The notes under the pieces: generated by a model
Told to the model about the DNA's origin: nothing
Databases searched by the model: none
What the model saw: only the letters and a program-made list of their open reading frames with translations
Shown: one piece after another, positions 1 through 8,420 of the stretch
Position numbering within the stretch: the first letter of the stretch is position 1
Layout: each line of letters starts with the position of its first letter
Assembly: GCA_963573315.1 (NCBI GenBank)
Contig: OY752141.1
Location: 1,302,001 to 1,366,000, forward strand
DNA length: 64,000 bases
Source: Entomortierella parvispora
Taxonomy: Eukaryota; Mortierellomycota; Mortierellomycetes; Mortierellales; Mortierellaceae
Reading direction: 5' to 3'
Position numbers and translations under genes: made by a program

Positions 1-168
1 TACGCCAACCACCACGTGTTGTATTCGCTGACCGTCGTAATTGCCATTTACCGATCCGCTCTCCTATCCAGTCTGTCACTTTGAACAGCGTTCTTGATAA
101 TCGAATCATAGGCAATTGGGTATCAAACTCTCCGAGGACTTCCTACGAAGATACACTCCTGTGGACTT

Positions 169-258
169 GTGGACTTCACAGTGAAGAAAATATCCCTCGC
201 ACTTCTGAATAATGTGGACTTCACAGTGAAGAAAATATCCCTCGCACTTCTGAATAAT
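169..258. repeat. Two-copy 45-bp tandem repeat
   Basis: Units 169-213 and 214-258 read identically; each starts GTGGACTTCACAG and ends CTGAATAAT. A partial copy of the first eight bases (GTGGACTT) precedes them at 161-168. No coding role is visible. Confidence 0.9.
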
Positions 259-411
259 AAGTGCTTGCGTACCTTTCAAAAAAAAAAAAAAAAAAAGAAC
301 CTCTTGATCGGTTTTGCTTGAACAATGAAAGACATACGCTACGTTGGATAAGATGGACAGAAAGTCGATGGCAACACAGGGTTGCAAAAAAAAAAACTTG
401 GGACGGAAAGC

Positions 412-415
412 AAAA
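412..415 (-). terminator. Pol III terminator of tRNA-Glu
   Basis: This is TTTT on the minus strand, four bases beyond the discriminator base. A 12-T tract at 396-385 could act as a backup stop. Confidence 0.7.
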
Positions 416-419
416 GATA

Positions 420-491
420 TTCCCAGTCCGGGGATCGAACCCGGGCCTTGTCGGTGAGAGCGACAAATCCTGACCACTGGACCAACTAGGA
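420..491 (-). tRNA. tRNA-Glu (anticodon CTC)
   Basis: The minus strand folds as a complete 72-nt tRNA without intron. The acceptor arm pairs TCCTAGT with ACTGGGA (one G-T pair) and is followed by discriminator A. The anticodon stem TGTCG/CGACA closes the loop CTCTCAC, which puts CTC at positions 34-36. The T arm is CCGGG-TTCGATC-CCCGG, which also supplies the B box. The body closely resembles eukaryotic tRNA-Glu. TTTT at 415-412 on the minus strand is a Pol III terminator, with a longer T run at 396-385. The 5' end faces the LTR element that begins at 506. Confidence 0.93.
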
Positions 492-505
492 TATTCAGAC
501 ATCGG

Positions 506-972
506 TGTCGTAAATCCGACCACTTTTAACCCCCGCAGTCGAGCGCCACCAACCTTCTCCGCCCGGACCCGTCGCGCTCTAGGCCCGGAGGCCCATGGCG
601 TCTACTTTCATGCAGACGCTGACAGCTATTGGGAGCCTGTCAGCGGTCTTGTCAGCGGATACGTCAGCAGTTCATCAGACCCGCTGACAACCGACGACTC
701 AGACTATGAGTTGGTAGATTTGTAGATTTAGCAGATAGCCTCTATAAGTAGACCTGGTCCGCAAGGATGGATCGGCATCTTCTGATGCCGATATCTTTCC
801 CTCCTTGCTTGACAGGTAACTCTTCCGTAGCACTATTTGATATAACTCAATACAGATCTTCTGATGCCGATATCTTTCCCTCCTTGCTTGACAGAATACG
901 TCGATTCTCCTGAAGATCCAAGCACTCTTGTAAATACAGCCGTACATAACAAAGCAGCGCGTTTATACGACA
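506..972 (+). repeat. 5' LTR
   Basis: This is a 467-bp LTR with a TATA-like TATAAGT at 743-749. Downstream is a perfect 9-bp hairpin, ATCGGCATC/GATGCCGAT with a 4-nt loop, at 771-792. A 39-bp direct repeat occurs at 777-815 and 856-894. The outer end lies 14 bp upstream of the mature tRNA-Glu 5' end. Confidence 0.93.
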
Positions 973-976
973 AAAT

Positions 977-988
977 TGGTAGCAAAGG
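977..988 (+). other. Primer-binding site candidate
   Basis: TGGTAGCAAAGG starts four bases inside the 5' LTR. The TGG pairs with a tRNA CCA end, and GCTACCA is the usual initiator-tRNA-Met ending in many eukaryotes. The primer assignment is inferred from this short match only. Confidence 0.6.
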
Positions 989-1026
989 TCGTTCTTTGTC
1001 CCACCCAAATCCAAACACGATACAAC

Positions 1027-2331
1027 ATGCCAGTCGATAGCTCTCCCCCTCGAGATGGTCAACGTCTTGACCCCCTCCGTCGCCCGGGCTCCTCCATGGG
1101 GCTCAGAACCTCTCATCAAGCCAACTTTATGTCGAATGTACTCCAACGTTACCTGGATCGTTTACATGTCAAACACCAAACCACCTCTGCATATCACCCT
1201 CGATCAAACGGAAAGTGTGAACGACTTAACGGAATAATTGGACACATGCTCAACAAGTACGTGGGTACTCACATTCACAGCTGGGACCAGTACCTTCACC
1301 AGAGCCTATTTGCCTGCCGTGTCCATATCTCTCAACGGACCCATGTTAGCCCCTTTCAGCTGGTTTATGGCATTGAACCTCGTCTGCCCCAAGATCCGGT
1401 CCGCCCATTTCTATTTGACTTTCAGAATGAGAATGATGCAGTTGAATACAGGAAGAAGACCTTTCGTGAAATCGACGCCCTTCGCGAAAAACACTTACAA
1501 ACACAACAAGCAGCCGCCGACGACATGGTGGCTCGTCACGAAGACACTCACAGCATCACAGAGGACATGTTCGCAGTCGGAGATTTCGTCCTCGTTAAGA
1601 ATTTTGGTCGAACCAAGTTGCAGCCCAGATGGTATGGCCCCCTTGAGGTCGTACGCGTCACTCCTCTTTCAACCTATCAATTAAGATGGGGTGATGGCGA
1701 AGTTAAAGTCGACCTTGTCCATCAAGACCGTCTTAAGAAAGCCTTCCTTCCCAATGGCGAAACGGCCGTCCGTGCTTGGTTCGCTAAAACCAAGCATACT
1801 ATGGAGGACTTTCACGACAACACCGATGATGGTACCCCAGCCCCTGTCCTGACCTCGGACGAAGAACAACGAGTTGCCGAAAGCCTACGACTTCGTACCG
1901 AAAATGAACGTTACCTTGCACGTCGTGCCCAGTCTACATCATATGAACCACCTATGATGGGTTCTGCCGAAGATGCCGCCCGTACTTATCGAGCCGCCCT
2001 AGCCGCTTCGGCCTTGCCTTCACGTCGCAGTGGTCAAAGACGTCGCCCTCAAATGGCCACTCACACCCTCGCCGTATCAAGTCGCGGACGACTTGAATCT
2101 AAGTCGGGGGGTGTCGTAAATCCGACCACTTTTAACCCCCGCAGTCGAGCGCCACCAACCTTCTCCGCCCGGACCCGTCGCGCTCTAGGCCCGGAGGCCC
2201 ATGGCGTCTACTTTCATGCAGACGCTGACAGCTATTGGGAGCCTGTCAGCGGTCTTGTCAGCGGATACGTCAGCAGTTCATCAGACCCGCTGACAACCGA
2301 CGACTCAGACTATGAGTTGGTAGATTTGTAG
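1027..2331 (+). pseudogene. Remnant pol frame: integrase core end plus C-terminal domain
   Basis: An open frame of 434 codons runs from ATG 1027 to a stop inside the 3' LTR. About 29 residues of unknown, possibly gag-derived, leader join directly to the end of a retroviral-type integrase core. After NFMSNVL come the AYHPRSNGKCERLN motif with the catalytic Glu and the SPFQLVYG motif. A GPY-type segment follows (VGDFVLV...RWYGPLEVV). The first two catalytic Asp residues are missing, so integrase activity is not expected. The last ~73 codons lie within LTR2, meaning LTR sequence also encodes the Pol tail. A fusion by internal deletion is inferred. Confidence 0.8.
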
Positions 2332-2578
2332 ATTTAGCAGATAGCCTCTATAAGTAGACCTGGTCCGCAAGGATGGATCGGCATCTTCTGATGCCGATAT
2401 CTTTCCCTCCTTGCTTGACAGGTAACTCTTCCGTAGCACTATTTGATATAACTCAATACAGATCTTCTGATGCCGATATCTTTCCCTCCTTGCTTGACAG
2501 AATACGTCGATTCTCCTGAAGATCCAAGCACTCTTGTAAATACAGCCGTACATAACAAAGCAGCGCGTTTATACGACA
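2112..2578 (+). repeat. 3' LTR
   Basis: This copy is 467 bp, with the same ends, TATA-like element (2349-2355), hairpin and 39-bp repeats (2383-2421, 2462-2500) as LTR1. No difference from LTR1 is visible by eye. It is followed by the TCGG target duplication, then by sequence that lay upstream of the tRNA gene before insertion. Confidence 0.93.
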
Positions 2579-2755
2579 TCGGTTGTTGATTTAAAACATA
2601 TTTATACATCTTTATCCACAGATTGGTGGCGTAAATCACGTGACAAACTTCACGTGCTTGGTGAACATGATCACGTGAACGGAATTGGATGGGTATACGT
2701 AGCCACACGGCGCAAGGACCTTACCCATTCAACACCTTCCTTCTCCTCCCCCTAT

Positions 2756-2790
2756 CCCCTTATCGGAACACCTCCCCTTATCCCCTTATC
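2756..2790 (+). promoter_or_regulatory. Three CCCCTTATC motifs upstream of the start codon
   Basis: CCCCTTATC occurs at 2756-2764, 2774-2782 and 2782-2790, all within 70 bp of the ATG at 2824. Each copy contains the GATA-factor core (GATAAG on the minus strand) and a CCCCT stress-element core. The repetition is seen; binding by a GATA or Msn2-type factor is inferred. Confidence 0.5.
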
Positions 2791-2823
2791 GGGAACACCC
2801 ACACTTGTACACGCATTTCAACC

Positions 2824-3480
2824 ATGGCATCGGGAACAGCTCGGGTTCTTGCAATCTCTCTGAACAATCAGCCATGGTTTGACGAGATGTATGCTCCGCT
2901 TTTGACCGCCCTCAGGTCAAAGGCGGAATATCAGCAAGCTGAAAACTCAACCTCGGCCATTCGGTTGTTATCACAACTCCCGGAGCCTTCGGCCGTACTT
3001 ATAACAGACGAAGCCCTGACACTCCGGAAGAACAGTGCTGTCTGGGAAGCAGTTCTAGAGTATGTCCGTCGCGGGGGCACCGCCATTGTCATGGGCCTCT
3101 TCGCCTCTTTCGTCCAACCAGACAGCATAAAGCCATTCTTCTCCCGAGCAGGCCTACTCTGGGGAGCTGGATCGTACCACAGAACAACCCTGGCATTAAA
3201 CCGTGCTGTAGTTGATGTGGCCAATGCCGGGAAGCTGCCGCAAAGGTACAGTCAGAAGGCGGTCTTCGTGAACAACGTCGTGCCAGAGAACATGTGGTAC
3301 AAGACCGATGATAACTCGTTGGTTCAATCTGCCGTCTTCGCGCCGACAAGTGCCAACACGCCCGGGGAGACAGCCGTGGCGATGGCTACAGTTGGCAGAG
3401 GAAAGCTGGGGTATGTCGGGGACGTTAATACGGAGGACGGGTCGACTGCCGTCATTCTTGCCATGTGCGGATTCCTGTAA
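2824..3480 (+). CDS. Conserved hypothetical soluble protein, 218 aa
   Basis: A single exon. The ATG sits in strong context (AACCATGG) and is preferred over an upstream in-frame start at 2689 because the extra segment overlaps the promoter motifs. The predicted protein is globular and has no signal peptide or membrane helix. It has alternating strand/helix segments such as AVLITDEAL, EYVRRGGTAIVMG and GRGKLGYVGDVN. This pattern suggests a Rossmann-like or class I glutamine-amidotransferase-like fold. I do not recognise a named family and no catalytic Cys triad is evident. The gene begins 245 bp after the 3' LTR and converges on the membrane-protein gene at 3666. AATAAA at 3519-3524 is a likely poly(A) signal. 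Confidence 0.8.
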   Translation: MASGTARVLAISLNNQPWFDEMYAPLLTALRSKAEYQQAENSTSAIRLLSQLPEPSAVLITDEALTLRKNSAVWEAVLEYVRRGGTAIVMGLFASFVQPDSIKPFFSRAGLLWGAGSYHRTTLALNRAVVDVANAGKLPQRYSQKAVFVNNVVPENMWYKTDDNSLVQSAVFAPTSANTPGETAVAMATVGRGKLGYVGDVNTEDGSTAVILAMCGFL

Positions 3481-3518
3481 TAAGGCAGGGGATATCATAC
3501 AGATAAAGAGCCAAGCTG

Positions 3519-3524
3519 AATAAA
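3519..3524 (+). promoter_or_regulatory. Poly(A) signal AATAAA
   Basis: It lies 39 bp after the stop codon of the upstream gene. It is part of a short tandem duplication of ATAAAGAGCCAAGCT. Confidence 0.55.
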
Positions 3525-3665
3525 GAGCCAAGCTACCGTTGTGGCCCCCGTGTGGCTACGTATATATTTTTTGTTAACATGGCAGAGCGAGACCAATAAG
3601 CCAGGCAGTCAGACGAGAGAAATAAGATAAAATGATAGGGTTTTTACTAATATCAATGTATTGTA

Positions 3666-4112
3666 CTACTTGAGGAGGAGCAACAGCAGACCCTGGATGG
3701 TCATAAGATGAACTCCACTCATGGGATAGGCAAGTCCGCCTCCAATGCCGAGTCCGAGGCACCAGTAGGCGAATTCTTGAGGCAAGACTCTTTCAGAGCG
3801 GACTCGGATATCAGTCGCTGATGTCTTGGATTGAATCTTGTTTTGCGACTTGTTTTCGTGCGGGAACAGGTACCAGTCGACGAGCCTGCCAATGAGGAAA
3901 AGATTGAACCCGGTCAAGAAGAACCAGAAAGCATTGCCTCGGTAGGAAAAGTCAAACTGATTCGTGTAGCCGGCACGAAGGGCTTGGATCAAGGGTTCAC
4001 GAAAGACAGGTCTGATGAGACCAACAATGTTGTGGCCAATACCCGTCAAGATGAGAAGACGACCAGGCCAGCGCGAGGATCGGTAGGGAATATGGTTATT
4101 TTGGGTCGACAT
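3666..4112 (-). CDS. Small four-helix membrane protein (DUF6463-like), 148 aa
   Basis: A single exon on the minus strand. It has four hydrophobic segments: GRLLILTGIGHNIVGLI near the N-terminus, FWFFLTGFNLFLIGRLV, CLGLGIGGGLAYP and a C-terminal leucine run. The GRLLILTGIGHN opening and the order of segments resemble the DUF6463 membrane family known from bacteria; the assignment is from memory. I chose the second ATG (MSTQNN) because a TATAAAA box at 4208-4202 would start transcription around the first ATG at 4175, probably excluding it from the message. An alternative 169-aa form would begin at 4175. Function unknown. Confidence 0.75.
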   Translation of the reverse strand: MSTQNNHIPYRSSRWPGRLLILTGIGHNIVGLIRPVFREPLIQALRAGYTNQFDFSYRGNAFWFFLTGFNLFLIGRLVDWYLFPHENKSQNKIQSKTSATDIRVRSERVLPQEFAYWCLGLGIGGGLAYPMSGVHLMTIQGLLLLLLK

Positions 4113-4201
4113 GGTTCCAATATAGGTGTGGGTGAGGATGCTTTTTGTGTTGAGTGATGTTTGGTGCTGGTGCATGTGCGCTGTTAAGAAAACGCGGCTT
4201 G

Positions 4202-4208
4202 TTTTATA
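4202..4208 (-). promoter_or_regulatory. TATA box
   Basis: TATAAAA on the minus strand, about 27-33 bp before the distal ATG at 4175 and about 90 bp before the chosen ATG at 4112. It is a good match to a Pol II core promoter. Confidence 0.6.
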
Positions 4209-4476
4209 GCGTCCTGGACGCGGTGATCGAGAACGCGATCGAGTGTTTATTGGCTCAGATCGCAGCGCAGCAATTTTTTATTTCCGGAAAACCGCAAGTA
4301 GTTTTCCTTCCGAAAGGTCCTTCCGAGAGCAAGACAGGATAGAGGTGACCTTGGGATACCAAATCCTTCCGATCTCAGGGCTTTATTCTTCTGAGTTATT
4401 GTCGTAGAAAGGACTGCTCTACGAGTGGGGGGTATCTGGCACGGGGTCACCGTTTCTCTCCCGTTCCTTTCCTTGA
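4209..4476. other. Intergenic, two minus-strand genes
   Basis: This is the upstream region of the membrane-protein gene and the 3' flank of the coiled-coil gene. It contains several TTCC/GGAA half-sites around 4275-4325 (TTCCGGAA and CTTCCGAAAGG). They vaguely resemble heat-shock-element spacing but are too irregular to call. Confidence 0.4.
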
Positions 4477-7400
4477 TCAATCGTCCTCTCCGAAATCGTC
4501 GTCATCTTCCTCAAAACGACGGAGCCGATACTCCATTTCGCTCAAGGCCTGGTCCTTGGCTTTGATAGTCTGGGCCAGAACCGCGTTCTTCTCCTCGGCC
4601 TGCTCCAATAGCTCAATGGCCACTCCCATATTCAGCAATCGGTCGTTGACCTCGTTCAAGTTGCGTTGGACCTCGTCCCTCTCTAGTTGTACCGCCTCCA
4701 ATTCCCTCCGGCGGCGACGCAGCGAGGCATCACATCGCTGGAGCTGGTCCTTTGTCTGGTTCCAACTGATAGTCACGTCGCTCAACTTTTCATCCTTCTC
4801 GTCCAACTCTGTCCGCAGTTTGCTCACCATGTTTTGAAAGTGGGCCACGTTCTTGGACTGACAGGCTCGCTCGCGCTCCGCTTGGACTTTCTTCTTCTCT
4901 GCAAAGGCACTCATCTCCTCTGCATGCAGAATCTTTTGCGTGGCGAGCTCTTGTTCGAGTTTGAGACTGGCCTGATCGATGTCCTCTTGGGCATGCTCAA
5001 GTTCTGCTTCCTTGAGACGCAGAGTCGCGGTCAGATCGCAGAGTTGGATCTCGAGCTCCGTCACCTGGGCCTTCAGTTGCTGGATTTCTTGCGCCTTCTC
5101 GCTCTCGTCTTCTGAAATGCTGCGGTTGAGTAGAGCGGCTTTCAATTGATCAATTTCGATGTGGCTGTGCTTGGTCTGCTCCTCAAATTCTTCGTTCAGA
5201 GTCTGAACTCGGACAATCTTGATCGAGAGGGTTGCGACTTCCTTTTCTAGCCGTTTCTTCTCCTTTCGGAGCTTGACCAAGTTATTCTTTAGGTCAGAGG
5301 TTTCCTTTTGTTGTTGCTTCTCTAGGTGGTCGAGCATCTGCTGTTGTTGGTCCTCATTCGCAGCCAATGCCAGCCTCAACTCTTGGAGCTGCTTTTCCTG
5401 ATCCAAAAGGGTATCTTGTTGTACTCCCAACTCTTTCTGGTAGTCGTCTTTGTTCGATTCCAGCACGTGCTTCGTTTTGGACAGTTGTTCATGAAGGTCT
5501 GAAAGTTCGTCTTCGAGTCCACAGATCAAAATGCGCAACTCTTGTTCTTGGAGTTTTTGCTCTTGGCGCGCTTGGTCCAGGGTTTCCATCTCCTTTGTGA
5601 TCTCAACTATACGTTCTGCATGACGCTCCACTTCTTCCTGAGAAAAGGTCAAGCACTCGGTCAAGGCTCGGATATGGGATTGATCTTGCTCAATCTGGGT
5701 CTCGTACCTAGTTTGGTTCAGATCTACTGCACAATCATATACAAGACGATGATGAACCAGTTCGCCTTGCTTTCGGTAGACTTCATCCTCCAACCCTTGA
5801 ATCTCTAGCTGGTTCTGAGCCATCACCAGTTTCAACATCCCGAGCTCCGTTTCGGCCCTCAGCAGACGTGTTGTCGCCTCAGACATGATATTGACCGAGT
5901 CTGGATCGCATGTAGAAACCACTTGATTGTTCTGGAGGGAGAGAAACGTCGTGCTATCTGTATCGATGGCAGTCCCAGTTTTGAACAGAGCTTGGACGAG
6001 TGATTGCTGGGATTGGGACAAAGATACGTTAGAAAGTGACCGCAGTCGAGTTTCGATTGGTATTTTCTCGGAAGCTGACGGGGCAGATCCATGACTGTTG
6101 TTCACCGCGCCGAGGATCGTTTGGATCCTAGATGCGTCGTCAGCCGAGATAGCGCTGCATGGTGGCAGGGCGGCTTCTACTGTTATTTCTGCAGTTTCTG
6201 CGGGCGTTGATTCGTATATTTCGACTGTAGTTTCGCCTTCCTCCGAGGCTGAAGGTGGTGTTGTCACTGCTGGAGGGAGGAGGGTTGACGTGAAGAGGCT
6301 TTTTAACAGACTCTGATGTTTCTGTTGAGAGACGGTAAGCTGTCTCTCCAGTTCGTAAATCTTGCGATCCTTTCCATCGATGGTAATCTTTGAGCGCTTG
6401 TTGACCACATAGCAAGCTCTTAATTTTTGAAAGAGAGGCTAAAAGGAGGCAATTAAAAGTGACCATGATTAAGAACAGACCACATTTTCGAAGGATTGTC
6501 TGAGAAAAAACGCGTCAAAAAATAAAAGACCTACCTCGAGCTCTGGAGGGTATTTGGCCTGCCTATAAGCAAGATCAAAGTCGTGGTTTACCAACCGCTT
6601 GATCTCTTTGAGTAGGAAACTCTGTTCGATTTCGGATTTGTTTTCACGTGGACGAAGCGATCTAGAATTTGGCTTTGGACAGAAAAGCACGCGTTAGCCA
6701 CCAGCCAGTTTATGATAGAACAATTACCCCCATTTGCCGACAGACGATAGAGGATGGCTCTTCGCAAGTGTTTCGCTTTTCTTATTTTACCTCCAAGGAG
6801 GGCGCCAATGGCCCACAAGACAAGTTTCCGTTTTCAAAACTCGTTTCATCCAGTGCTGAACATCCCACCGAGAACGATCTCTACATGAGAGAAGACATAT
6901 CCAAGTTGTCAGGCAATTGTTAGGCAGTTGGATGAAGTTTACTTTCCCCAGGAAGAAAAAACGATTTGTTCGGCTACTTTGTTTACCTCGATGGTCTCTG
7001 TATCGTCAAACAACTTTGTGGGACTAAGGTAAAATGGGTAATAGATGTTAATCGTCGGCAAACATTACGATGGTTTTCTCAGAACGTAGATCTATATCTT
7101 ACACGATGTCAGAGTTAAGAGATTCTCGGGAAGTCTCCTAAACACAGGGCGAAAAAGTCAGGATTCATTGTTTTCTCTGGAAAATCGTTTAACGTCTTTA
7201 AACACGAAATGAGAACCAACCACGATCGTCGACAGTGTTCCTGGGGACCATTTTTGGCTTGGGATCCTGGTTTGGGAAACGGAGCCTACAAAGGCGTCGC
7301 TGTTGGTATTGTTGGTGTTGAAAGAACCATTGGAAGGACTTTGGTATAAACTCGTCGAGACGCCGCAGGAGGATCGACTCGATGACGATAATGAGGTTGA

Positions 7401-7634
7401 GAATGAAGAAGTTGATGACGAAGAGGAAAATGATGGAGACCAGGAAGGACCTGATGGGGTATGAGGTGGATTGAGGACCAAGCTGAGCACATTCTCGGAT
7501 TTGCCTGTGGATCCATTGCGTTGGTGCTGAGAAGTCTCGTGGGCCTTGCTATTGGCTGGCGTGCTGACCTGCGGTGCTTGAGCTAGGATTGGCACCTGCT
7601 CCGGAGACGGGGAGACGGAAGATCCACGAAGCAT
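4477..7634 (-). CDS. Long coiled-coil protein, six exons, about 900 aa
   Basis: Rebuilt exons on the minus strand: 7634-7194, 7137-7103, 7023-6987, 6880-6791, 6672-6535, 6438-4477; all phases agree. The N-terminal 150 residues are Ser/Pro-rich and disordered. A short conserved-looking stretch (PTKLFDDTETIE) follows, then a region containing KEIKRLVNHDFDLAYRQAKYP. Roughly residues 270-880 are almost continuous heptad-like coiled coil rich in E, Q, K and L, ending in an acidic tail (EEDDDDFGEDD). I see no motor, GTPase or lipid-binding domain. A golgin, centrosomal or tethering role is possible but unproven. The intron at 7193-7138 has a weak GTTAAA donor, so exon 1 membership is the least sure part; the last exon is certain. 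Confidence 0.7.
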
Positions 7635-8420
7635 GACAACACCTATTTTGTGTGTTGTGGTTTACGGATGTATCGGGTGGGCGATCAAGTGGACCGATGG
7701 TATGCTTGGGTGTAGGAGTTGGATTTGATAGGATATGGTCGTGAATGAAGGGCGGTTGCAAAGTGAGGCAGAGAAGCGAAGTAGAGATTCAGAGATGCAG
7801 GATAACAGTTACTTCCTGGCTCTTTCTGCTTGCATTCCAACGTGTACCTGGCACTCCCCCACCCACGGTTTCTTTGGAACAGGTGAGGATGAGATGGATC
7901 TGGGATCGCTGGCATAAAAACACAAGCTAGCGTCAGATCACGTGAAGCCTAGGAGCGGGCATGTCCCATCATGCCAAGGGTCATAGGAATAAAAGAGAGG
8001 AAGGGCCCCACTCGGTCGTCCTTTTTCATCCTTGACGCGTCGGGTGAGTCGCAAGGAACAATGTTACTAGTATCTCTTGATATCTTCATATCTTGATAGA
8101 CGAATGAACGAATGAATAGGTGAATGACAAGGAGGGGGAGGGAGCGGGCTGGAATGAATGAGCATAGAAAGAAAAAAAAGCTGGCCTAGGCGCAACGCTC
8201 TCCTTTCTGTGCCACGCGAATGATTTTCCATTAGAATAAATAATATTTTCTCGTGCTCTCATCCTCCTCCCCACTTTCCTTCTCATTGGCTCATTTACCC
8301 GTCCTTCCGTCCAGTGTTCATTTATTCTCCTTTGCATCTCTTCCATCTTCCATTCATTCATTCATTCATCCATCCTTTTTACTCTTACCCTGACCCCTTC
8401 CATCCCAAAGTCATCCGTCC
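7635..8420. other. Divergent promoter region
   Basis: 786 bp between the coiled-coil gene (minus) and the nucleotide-sugar transporter (plus). It contains one GACGCGTC palindrome at 8034-8041 and an A/T-rich patch near 8231-8250. ATTCATTC-type repeats precede the transporter start. No gene was found. Confidence 0.5.

Larger units (their letters stand above)
1..419. other. Flank downstream of the tRNA gene, no gene seen
   Basis: I see no convincing coding region here. The open frames lack start context and run through homopolymers. The stretch holds a two-copy 45-bp tandem repeat (169-258), an A run near 278-296 and a second A run at 385-396. Read on the minus strand, the last of these is an oligo-T tract behind the tRNA gene. 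Confidence 0.6.
506..2578 (+). mobile_element. Internally deleted Ty3/gypsy-type LTR retrotransposon
   Basis: Two 467-bp direct repeats (506-972 and 2112-2578) flank 1,139 bp of internal sequence. Both begin TGTCGTA and end TACGACA, a perfect 7-bp terminal inverted repeat of the TG...CA type. TCGG at 502-505 and again at 2579-2582 is a 4-bp target-site duplication. A primer-binding site fits at 977-988 (TGGTAGCAAAGG), four bases after LTR1; its complement ends GCTACCA like an initiator tRNA-Met. A six-G run at 2106-2111 may be the polypurine tract. Protease, reverse transcriptase and RNase H are absent, so the copy is non-autonomous. The LTRs read identically by eye, suggesting recent insertion. 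Confidence 0.93.

Noticed and set aside
4275-4325. Heat-shock element
   Set aside because: TTCC/GGAA pieces are present, but the alternating five-base spacing of nGAAn units is not kept.
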